From positions 139,175,034 through 139,239,033 of the forward strand of contig OU015496.1 in assembly GCA_907164885.2 (NCBI GenBank): 64,000 nucleotides of DNA, given 5' to 3'. Origin of the DNA: Dolomedes plantarius. Lineage: Eukaryota; Arthropoda; Arachnida; Araneae; Dolomedidae. The notes under the pieces are model-generated. The model was not told the DNA's origin. It searched no databases and was given only the letters and a program-made list of their open reading frames with translations. This document shows, one piece after another, positions 56,175-64,000 of this stretch (position 1 is the stretch's first letter; each line of letters begins with the position of its first letter). The position numbers and the translations under genes are program-made.

Positions 56175-57387
56175 AAACTAAATGAGCTGGTTGAGACTTG
56201 CATATTTGGTATTACTAATCTGTTTATGTATATTTATGTTCTTATGAATGATTCCCTTTGTATCAACAAGGGATCATAAAATGTGCCAGTTGGAATTGCA
56301 TGTTGGTTATTACTAACACGTGTTGTAATGTATAACCTATTTCAAAGATATTATATTGATATTTGATAAATTTTATCAAATATTATGCAAAGATTACAAA
56401 AGAAAATCAGGAAAAACTTTTAGAAGGATGTACTTTATTTGTAACAGGAAAAATTGTTATAAGGATGTAAGGGAGTAACAGAATAACATCACAGTTTTCC
56501 ATCGGGTCATATTGAACCGAACAGTACATGAGTAACAAACTTAAAATAATACTCAAAACATAAAAATAATGGGAAGATATTTTATGGGAATTAAATACTC
56601 TTATATAGAAACAAAGTCACAAGATCTAACACTGTTATCACTGATGGTTCGGATTTTATACACTGATAAAATTTATTTCAGGTCTAATAGACCTGAACAG
56701 AACAGCAGGTTTAACCATAAAAGAATACATTTTAAACTGTCCTTGCTTACTTTCACTTACACTGTAATATTGTATTAGAATGGGCAAAGTGAGTTAATGT
56801 CTTTGAGTCCTAATATTTTTCCCTTTTGCTATTTAAATTTGAAAGTATTCCTTTAGACCAGGAGCTCTGCTACTGAACTTTTACACATTTTCTCATCTTA
56901 CGAGACTTGAGAGGACGACTGATTTTTTTTCAAGACCATTTCTTTTCATTTTGTCCTTATATATAAAGTGATTTGTAAAGATGCTCATATTGTCATTCCT
57001 ATTTAAGTAATTTTGAAAAATTTTAAACATTTTACTTGAATGTGTACCCTATCTACAGTATTAAAAATTAATTAATAATTAATTGTCCAGTACCATTTGC
57101 ACATTTTTGTTTTCTTGTAACAATTCAAAGGTTTTTTCTCTCTATATATAAAAAAGTAAATAATAATAATTAAAAAATAAAGCATTATTTAATTTCTTAA
57201 GCTATTGCTGTCCTCTTCTATATTTTTAGTAATTAAAAGGTTTGTATACATTTTTTTGCTGGGGGTTATTTGATTGTTTCTCAATACTTATTTTTTTTAT
57301 GTCTGGGAAAAATATATGTAGTCTTACAACTTTCATTAAAAAAGATTTGCTTTTTATTTAAATTGACAGCAGTCTTCTTTTTTCCAG
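56175..57387. other. intron sequence, no gene seen
   Basis: A+T-rich with no coding signal. Confidence 0.45.
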
Positions 57388-57427
57388 TGTCTGAAAGAAT
57401 TCAGGCTTCTTTTAAGCCTCAGATAAC
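57388..57427 (+). CDS. cassette 1, exon A (40 nt)
   Basis: Acceptor ttttttccag, donor taac|gtaagt. Read after the single base left by the start exon it gives L-SERIQASFKPQI plus two bases (ac). The 40-nt length and entry and exit phases are the same as exons A2 and A3, with about half the bases identical. It is the oldest diverged copy. Confidence 0.6.
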
Positions 57428-58035
57428 GTAAGTTTAATTTTTGATTTGATTTCATTTATTGTGTATTTTTTAATATTGAATTTCATTCTAATTTTTTTTA
57501 TTTTCTTAACAGATTTTTTAACTTGTTTTTTCTATTCTTTTATATGCATTGTTGTATTGTCAAAGTATATCTCATGTTAACAGTAAGTAGGTTGCTCCCT
57601 AAAAACCTCTTGATCCTACTGTAAAAAAAAAAGTCACATTTGACAGCTTCTACACAGTATCAGCATTATTTTTACTAAGGTATGCCCAAATACATCATAA
57701 CAGATATGAAATGTTTTACATTTTAATGATTCTTGACAGTTTAACAGATTTTTTTTCAGTAAAAGAGATTTTCATTCACCTCTTCAGAATGATAAATTTT
57801 TGTAAACTGTACCAGTAACACATAATTATAACTTCTTTGGATAAATCTAAGAAATGTTCCACCAATTTATGAAGAACATTATTGTACAAAATCCCCCCCC
57901 CCTCCCCCTTGTTGAAAAAAAAAATAGGCGAGAAAATTTGTAAAATTATTAAAGATATGCTTAGTAATGACGAAATCATGCAGAGCTGTTAAAGTAGTCT
58001 TTAAACACTGGAATAATTACAACTTTGATTTTCAG
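57428..58035. other. intron between cassette 1 exons
   Basis: A+T-rich, with a C run at 57892-57903; acceptor gattttcag at its end. Confidence 0.5.
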
Positions 58036-58096
58036 GTTGAAGTCTGGCAAAGCATATGATAGTGAGTGTGAAGAATCTGAATTCTTAAAATGTTGA
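58036..58096 (+). CDS. cassette 1, exon B (terminal, 61 nt)
   Basis: Acceptor gattttcag. Its first base completes the codon from exon A1 (ac+g), then LKSGKAYDSECEESEFLKC and TGA 58094-58096. Acidic, serine-rich end with the shared ESEFLKC terminus. The sequence after TGA (gtata) is conserved in all three copies. Confidence 0.6.
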
Positions 58097-59084
58097 GTAT
58101 AATTTTGTGTTAAACTGCTATGTAATGTATTCTTTTCTGAAATTTGATATAATAAATATTGAAAATATCAACTTTTATGAGGTAAATATATTTCTTCAAT
58201 TGCTACTGTATTAAAGGCGTGGTAAGAAGTCTTAACACCCTTTACCACATCGATAGGGAACATTAATACAAACTTAAAATAAAGGATACTTTTCACAATT
58301 TTCTTGTGAAATGTAAATAAATTTCTCACTACAGTAGACATTTTCTTCTATCAAAATATTTCAGCTGCAGTAATCGCTTTATTGAAAACTAAGCATTTAC
58401 TCTGGTAATATTTTTACTTTTTTGGTGTTTGAATAAATGACAAATTACCCTTTTTTTTTGTAATGGAGTATGGCATTACTATAAATATTATTTGTATTAG
58501 AAACATGATAGAGAAGTTAGATTCTTCTTTCATACATGAATAGTCTATAATAATTGCAATATCAAAAACCTTTTAATTTATAGCAAAATTTTGTTCGCAA
58601 AATCACAATATTTTTCAGGTTGGGATGGAATTGTATAAGTATACTCATAATTGCATAAGATCTCTGACTATTCTATCAGGTTTCTTGTATTTTAATTATC
58701 ACTTAAGTTTCTTTTTCGTATAGGAATAGATGTATTGAAACAAATATTTTTCCTGTAATAAGGCAGGTTTCTAATCTGATAGGGGTAGCTGCCTGTATTT
58801 CTCATGTTAGTTCTTCAAATAAGTGTTCTCATGTAGTGTTTCAAATAAGTAATACCTTGCCTAATATTGTATCAACTCCATAATAAACTTACCTTTAGTT
58901 TTACTGAACAATGCAAAAAATATTTTTTTTCATGTGTGAATGAAGTTGTAAATACATGATTGTGGATATAAAGTATTCTATATTCAAATTTATATGGAAC
59001 TACAGAAAAATTTTAAAATACTTTACAAAATACTTAAATTTTGGCTGTGCAAAATATTAAAGATCATATTTTTGCCAATATTTC
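58097..59084. other. spacer between cassettes 1 and 2
   Basis: A+T-rich. An aataaa lies at 58151 (ataataaatattg), 55 bp after the stop, and could serve as a poly(A) signal. Confidence 0.4.
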
Positions 59085-59196
59085 TTTGTTACATTTGATG
59101 ACTGTGTTAGTGACAATTTGGATATTGTTCCTTTTAATAAATTAGTGACTTATATTGCACATTTGTAGTAATAATTTTTTTTAAAAATATATATAG

Positions 59197-59236
59197 TTTC
59201 ACAGAGGATTCGTAATACTCCCTGTTCCCAAGTTAA
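59197..59236 (+). CDS. cassette 2, exon A (40 nt)
   Basis: Acceptor atatatag, donor ttaa|gtaagt. Reads L-SQRIRNTPCSQV plus aa after the start exon. Phases identical to exon A1 and A3. Confidence 0.62.
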
Positions 59237-59395
59237 GTAAGTATTTTTTTGATTTACTATTTTATGCAATGTTTGTGAAAATTTATTTTTTAACAGAATG
59301 TCTAAAATTTCTTTCACTACTGTGAAAATAGAAATTTCTTTTCTTGTTTATTTTATTAACTTCATCTTAAGCTAATTGCAGCTTTATTTCTTCAG

Positions 59396-59459
59396 GTTCA
59401 AGCATCGGGTTAAAACATCTGATAGTGAGAGTGAGGAATCTGAATTTCTAAAATGTTGA
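59396..59459 (+). CDS. cassette 2, exon B (terminal, 64 nt)
   Basis: Acceptor tttatttcttcag. First base completes aa+g (Lys), then FKHRVKTSDSESEESEFLKC and TGA 59457-59459. SDSESEESE is a strong casein kinase 2-type acidic serine pattern. Confidence 0.62.
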
Positions 59460-60003
59460 GTATAAATTTATGTCTTTGTATTATTAAAACTGACTTCTTG
59501 AATCTAATTTAAAAAATTATATATCAGGCCATATAACTTCCCCCCCCCCCCCTTTTTTTTTCCATTCCATTTTTTTTTCATCTATTGTTGGAACAGTGTT
59601 TTTTTTTACGATTGTGAGTTTCCCAATAAAACCACTAACATCAATCTAAAATCTTTAGGCTTAAAAATAAAAATTATGGGCAAGTACACTGTCCCCCCCC
59701 CCCCCAAAAAAAAAAAAAAAAAAAAAAATAATTCTTGTTTAATGCCACAATCTGAAACCTGTTTTCTTAGGCTGTTTTTGAAAACTCTGAAGGTACAAGT
59801 GACTTACAAGAGGATAAACTGGTTAAAAAGAAATTTATGTAAAGTTTATAAATTTGTGTCCCCATTTTAAGTTTTTCATAGAAAAATGGAAGTCCTTAGT
59901 TTTTTAGACAAATACCATAATCATATGTTGTGATAGAATCTGAGACATTAATTACAAAATAAATTGAAGCTTATTATTTTGTTATTAGATCTGTTAGTTA
60001 AAT
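59460..60003. other. spacer with C and A homopolymers
   Basis: C run at 59540-59552, T runs, and a C run followed by a long A run at 59693-59729. No gene. Confidence 0.5.
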
Positions 60004-60139
60004 ATAAAGGTGGCCTAAATGAAAGTGAGACTCTTGTTTTAGTGGCAGTGGTTAAATACCTAGAGTTTTGTGTTTGTGTGAGTAGATGACATATGTTATA
60101 AAACAATTCTGCTATTGTCAGAAAGTGTCAGTGTGCTGT

Positions 60140-60253
60140 TTGAACGTGTTTAGGCAAGGTGACTACATATGGTCGGGACATGGATTCGTCCAAACAGGCC
60201 CAGCAAGTGGTTGTTCTGTCTTTGATGGTAGATATCAGTGAAACCGAAATTTA
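60140..60253 (+). pseudogene. mariner C-terminal sequence, left of the Harbinger insertion
   Basis: Reads CLNVFRQGDYIW (about 60140-60175), the mariner C-terminus, although the right part carries a second similar end (gacaaggcgactatatgta at 62394). So the left part is a rearranged or second mariner piece. Confidence 0.5.
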
Positions 60254-60438
60254 AGCTGCGTTTACATGGACAACAATAATACCCGGGATTTACCCGCTAA
60301 TAGGGAAAACCTTCGAAGCCCGTTTACATGGGACCACATTTTCACCCTGCTTTTACCCGTCTTACCGGAAGTAAAGGCCGTCACATGATTCGGCGGAAGT
60401 GATCCTCATACACCATCATTCCTTGTAAATCACGTTAT

Positions 60439-60475
60439 GGGTTCGATCCCAGGCGGTGTCATACTTTTCCAAATT
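60439..60475 (+). other. isolated tRNA-like B box
   Basis: gggttcgatccc at 60439-60450 with a matching 3' context (aggcggtgtcat). The A box is not clear, so this is a SINE or tRNA remnant at most. Confidence 0.3.
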
Positions 60476-61082
60476 CACTGTATTGCTATTTTTAGCTTTC
60501 CATCTTCGAACTCAGCATTTATCTCGTTACGAAGTGTATGGTCCTGGGGAAGGCCTTTTTTTTTCCCAATTGCTGTTCTTTTGACCTCGTATTCTTAAAT
60601 TTTAAAAATAACAACAACAAAAAAATCATAAAACTTTAAAAATCAAAAAAGATTGAAAAACTTACAAAAATATTTTTTGTATTCTTATGATATCTGCTTT
60701 TCTGGGCCTCTTAATATTATTACTTTTTTGTTTTCCGTGGATTCCGTGGATTGTTTTCCGTGGATTAGTCTTATCTAATTTTTCTTCTAAATTTTCTTAA
60801 CTTGTAAGTCTATATTTTTTCTGTTAAAATTAACTTTTTTGTTTTAATTTAACTTTACTATTAATTTTTTTTCTTTTACCCGCGTTATTCTTACCTTAAT
60901 ATTTTAATTCATTACTTAAAATTTTAACTACTGAGCACTCCCACCTTGATTACATATATCTTGCTTACAGGAGATAAAGTCGACACAACCAATGCACTCC
61001 TCTTCTAAAACACAATTACGTCTGCGTCTATTTGTTATTTAAATGCAGCATATGTCAGTCGCTGTTGATAATTATAGAACGT

Positions 61083-61331
61083 TTACGATTGTTTACTGTT
61101 GTTTTTAAAAATAAGTTTAGAAAATAGATAGGAAAAAAGGAATATAAGAACTAGAAGATTGATGCGGATATTAGATATAATCGTACGATCTATGGCTTCA
61201 TCGCTAAATTTAGTTTTTCCACAACAAAGAATGTGGGCAAAATTACGAAGCTCTGTTTGGTGGGAAGAAATTATTTTAAATTCCTGAAGTAATAAAGACT
61301 GGAAAGAAAATTTTCCAATCGATAGGTGCAT
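61083..61331 (-). pseudogene. possible Harbinger-element coding fragment
   Basis: 82-codon minus frame (EFKIISSHQTELRNFAHILC ... ILCCGKTKFSDEAIDRTI) ending in a hydrophobic run. Lies inside the Harbinger element in the same direction as the 61834 frame. No domain recognised, so it is offered only because of position. Confidence 0.25.
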
Positions 61332-61657
61332 TTTTTTTAAATTATAAGATTAATTGTAAGATACTTATTGTTTTAATAAATCCTTTTATAAAATCAAAAT
61401 GTAATTTTGATTTCAATTTTGTTTCAGTAATTTTTAGTCATGTATAAATAAAAAAATCATAAATAGATATAAATAAATTTTTATCTGTGAATTCTAAAAT
61501 AATTAATTTATAAATAAATTTTAATGTTACGTTTAATTATTGATTATACTTATTAAATTTATTAATTTTACCATAACACTTTAAATGAAAATGTTACTGA
61601 AATTTTATTGAAATGAAATTTTATTTCTTATTTTACATACCAGATGGCAGTACCATT

Positions 61658-61834
61658 CTATTTATAATGTAATTGGGGATGGTTCAGATCAAGAAATAAA
61701 TGAAATCCTTCGGAAAAAAATAGGCACTTTTCTACTGTTTTCTTGAAAATTATGCGATTGTTAAGGGGTTCCAGATCCTTCCATCGATCATTTAGCTGCA
61801 TTTTCATGGATTCACACAAGTTCAAATCCGCCAT
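61658..61834 (-). CDS. short frame at the 5' side of the Harbinger element
   Basis: ATG at 61834 (minus) reads MADLNLCESMKMQLNDRWKD then LEPLNNRIIFKKTVEKCLFF..., 58 codons to TAG at 61658. Its place just inside the right inverted repeat fits the start of an element-coded protein, perhaps the first exon of a Myb/MADF-like or nuclease gene. Not recognised. Confidence 0.35.
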   Translation of the reverse strand: MADLNLCESMKMQLNDRWKDLEPLNNRIIFKKTVEKCLFFSEGFHLFLDLNHPQLHYK

Positions 61835-61998
61835 GTTATTTACTCCCAGCTTCGAAATGCATCATGGGTAATTAGCGGGTTTTATCCTGGGTCGAAGCAG
61901 GGTCGAAAATCCACCCTGCATTTTTCCCTATCGTAGGGAAAAAGTAAGAAACGACCCTGCTTTTACCCGGGTTTTTGGCACATGTAAACGGCACTTTA

Positions 61999-62522
61999 AT
62001 GTCATATGAGGGATGTGTATAGACATGAGTGTCTGTCACAGTGCACAGAATTTGGATGGTTTATGGAATTTTGTAAAGGACGTGTGTGCACAGGACATGC
62101 ATAGACTTGCTGAAGCACACTTAGCCATCACCATGGAATCGACTGCCATGGACAAGATTTCCTGCAATGCTTCGGCTTGAAGGTCCTTAACCTTCTTCAC
62201 TGTCCCTATATCTCTACCTGTCCCCCTGTGACAACCACATCTTCAGCTCACTGAAAAAGACTTTTAAAGGCCACCAGCTTTTTAACATTACAAAGGTCTG
62301 GGGCATTGTTCAAGACTGGTTCTGCAGACAACCATGGAATTCTTTTCTCAGGGTATCCAAAATCTAGTAAGTGCTGGAACACTGTTTGAACCGACAAGGC
62401 GACTATATGTAATGGAAATGTAGCTCATGTATCACTATTACTTCCTGTATGTTCACATATTCCAACCAATAAACCATTATGTAAAAAAACCAAAATTCTC
62501 ACTTTCATTTGGGTCACCCTTA
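61999..62522 (+). pseudogene. mariner transposase C-terminal remnant
   Basis: Forward translation with shifts gives PYISTCPPVTTTSSAH and KRLLKATSFLTL, matching the mariner region around HPPYSPDLAPCDYHLF and LKK-LRG-F in relatives, then VQDWFCRQPWNSFL and CWNT(C/V)...TDKATICN, matching the mariner end. The DD34D motifs are lost. Heavily decayed. Confidence 0.6.
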
Positions 62523-63004
62523 TATATACTGCAAGTGTTATTGTCTGCAATATCCTTTGGATAACTTAAAAAATATTTTGTTAATGCTTTAACCCAAACT
62601 ATGTGGAAATATATTCTTGGCTTTTTATGAAATTACTGAACATTGTTAAAATAAATTCCTGTTTTCATTTGGCACATGAAGGGAAGAAAAAAAATTATGA
62701 ATTTTTGTAAAAGATTTTTTTTTTTCTAGAATTGTCTAATTAGTGCTAGTTAATATTTTCATATTTGTAAATGAGTAAATTGTTTGCAATATCTTAATTT
62801 TCTTGTTTTGGAACTAAAATTTTTATTATTTAATTCTTAGAACTTGAAGTAGCTTAAATTTGAATTATTATAAATATAATTTCTTCATTTTTTTATATGA
62901 AGAAAATTCTGAAAATTAATGTCTAACTAGTGTATTTAGTCAATCAGAAATGTCAAAAAAATGAAAAAAAGGCATTAAGGTAATATGTTTTCATTGATGA
63001 TTTC
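62523..63004. other. A+T-rich spacer, no gene
   Basis: No coding signal. Confidence 0.5.
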
Positions 63005-63121
63005 TTTGACACATTTGATGACTGTGTTAGTGATAATCTGGATATTGTTCCTTTTAATACATTACTGACTTACTATATTGCACATTAGCTGTAGAATTTA
63101 TTTTAATTTTAATTTATATAG

Positions 63122-63161
63122 TTTCAGAGAGGATTCGTAATACTCCCTGTTCTCAAGTTAA
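63122..63161 (+). CDS. cassette 3, exon A (40 nt)
   Basis: Acceptor ttatatag, donor ttaa|gtaagt. Reads L-SERIRNTPCSQV plus aa; two residues of its start (SER) agree with cassette 1 rather than cassette 2. Confidence 0.62.
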
Positions 63162-63320
63162 GTAAGTATTTTTGTGATTTACTATTTTATGCAATGTTTG
63201 TGGAAATTTATTTTTAAACAGAATGTCTAAAATTTCTTTCATCAGTGTGAAAATAAAAATTTCTTTTCTCATTTATTTTATTAACTAAATCTTAAGCTAA
63301 TTTCAGCTTTAATTCTTCAG

Positions 63321-63381
63321 GTTCAAGCCTGGTAAAACATCTGATAGTGATAGTGAGGAATCTGAATATCTAAAATGTTGA
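63321..63381 (+). CDS. cassette 3, exon B (terminal, 61 nt)
   Basis: Acceptor ttaattcttcag. After aa+g (Lys) it reads FKPGKTSDSDSEESEYLKC and TGA 63379-63381. Same acidic serine cluster and LKC terminus as cassettes 1 and 2. Confidence 0.62.
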
Positions 63382-64000
63382 GTATATTTTATGCCTTTAT
63401 AATTATGTGCTGCATCATTGTCTCACATTTGATAAAATGTATGTTGTAAACATATACTTTTGTGAAGCTATATATATATATAAAATAAAATGATGAATTG
63501 TGTGTATTGAAGGAAAAGGAAAAGTGAGATTTAGTAATCCTCCCCAATACAGTAATAACCATCATTTATACTGATAGCAGTAAAGAAATAATTCATGACA
63601 ATTTTATTAAAATATGTATAATTTTTTTCTGGAATAAAGAGGTTCCTTGATATTTAAGAATTTCATTTTTAATATGAAGGGACCTCTCTTGTAGTAAAAC
63701 TTCTTTGAACTCTTTGTCTTTCCAAAGTTATTGGTACTGAAGGTAATAATGTTGTATCTTGAGCAATACCATATACGATGCTGCTACTTTTACTTTTTAG
63801 GAGTATAATCTTAAAAAATCACTTTTTTTTTTTTTTGAGAGAGAGTATAAGGACATTGCTTAAGGTATTCACTGTACTTTTTTGGAAACTTAGTATAGAC
63901 ATAATAAACACTTTTAACACCTAAGCCAGTAGCATTATACAGTATAGGAAACTTTTTTCATAAAAAAATTTAGTAAGCATGCAATAGTTTGTAGTTTTTA
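63382..64000. other. A+T-rich DNA to the window edge, no gene seen
   Basis: An (AT)n patch at 63470-63482 and a T run with gagagagag at about 63820-63845. More cassettes could lie beyond the window. Confidence 0.4.

Larger units (their letters stand above)
59085..59470 (+). repeat. segmental duplication, copy 2 (cassette 2 with flanks)
   Basis: Aligns along its length with about 63005-63390, introns and upstream DNA included (acatttgatgactgtgttag..., tttactattttatgcaatgt...). Identity is high, so this duplication is much younger than cassette 1. Confidence 0.92.
60254..61995 (-). mobile_element. PIF/Harbinger-like element with TTA target duplication
   Basis: Ends agctgcgtttacatg and catgtaaacggcact are inverted, and TTA flanks both sides (60251-60253, 61996-61998), the PIF/Harbinger target. 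Sub-terminal acccggg and cctgcttttaccc motifs also recur in inverted order (60288-60350 / 61938-61972). 1742 bp. It may hold fragments of its own genes on the minus strand. Confidence 0.85.
60006..62522 (+). mobile_element. decayed mariner element split by a Harbinger element
   Basis: Ends pair as inverted repeats: aaaggtggcctaaatgaaag at 60006 and, at right, ctttcatttgggtcaccctt (to about 62520), each next to TA. Without the insert it is only about 770 bp, so it was already internally deleted. The right part retains transposase C-terminal sequence. Confidence 0.78.
63005..63390 (+). repeat. segmental duplication, copy 3 (cassette 3 with flanks)
   Basis: Close match to 59085-59470, upstream DNA and intron included. 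The match stops shortly after the stop codon. Confidence 0.92.

Noticed and set aside
1..64000. CRISPR array, rRNA, bacterial operon or riboswitch
   Set aside because: No regularly spaced repeats, no rRNA-like conserved sequence; eukaryotic splice signals and transposons throughout.

Overview
The window is nuclear DNA of a eukaryote. It is strongly A+T rich, gene-poor, full of nested and broken transposons, and has GT-AG split exons. The repeats (BEL/Pao, Ty3/Gypsy, jockey and I-type LINEs, Tc1, Tigger, hAT, piggyBac, Mutator-like, Harbinger, tRNA-derived SINEs, and two arthropod-type families known mostly as 'uncharacterized proteins') point to an arthropod, most likely an arachnid such as a spider. 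That assignment is inference from repeat content only.

Layout. 1-720: decayed hAT/ZMYM1-like transposase. 3091-4122: Tc1 transposase with two stops. 4886-6300: G+C-richer unidentified repeat with a 102-bp tandem duplication. 7380-8360: Gypsy reverse transcriptase. 9990-11925: BEL/Pao pol on the minus strand, abutting a C2H2 zinc-finger gene (11970-12788). 13541-19590: two jockey LINEs in the same orientation, one with two insertions. 20032-21460: internally deleted Tigger with TA target duplication. 23601-27149: a 3.5-kb element with 0.5-kb inverted repeats carrying an XPG/FEN1-like (PIN-fold) open frame. 27574-29654: hAT-type element with 8-bp target duplication, hosting a full-length Tc1. 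30786-32241: Mutator-like element with 9-10-bp target duplication. 35600-37335: piggyBac-related debris. 39597-43340: an I-type LINE split by a 2.9-kb hAT, itself holding two SINEs and a 180-bp MITE. 45394-46670: Tc1/hAT debris. 50165-53235: a second element with about 0.5-kb inverted repeats, carrying a different, aspartate-rich open frame. 53383-56172: I-type LINE with reverse transcriptase and RNase H. 60006-62522: mariner containing a PIF/Harbinger element.

The best candidate for a host gene is a split gene on the plus strand from about 48.25 kb to at least 63.4 kb. It has an NRF1/E2F-type promoter, a possible 5' noncoding exon, a 13-codon start exon with a consensus donor, and then three copies of a two-exon cassette (40-nt exon plus a 61/64-nt exon ending in TGA). 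All seven exons have matching phases and splice sites, so one start exon could be joined to any of three alternative ends, giving related acidic peptides of 46-47 residues. Elements B and the I-type LINE lie in its long first coding intron, and the mariner/Harbinger nest separates cassettes 2 and 3.

The two long-inverted-repeat elements (23.6-27.1 kb and 50.2-53.2 kb) share architecture but not coding content, and are the best leads for poorly described mobile systems. Almost every transposon gene here is broken by stops or frameshifts. Nothing prokaryotic, no CRISPR and no rRNA was seen.
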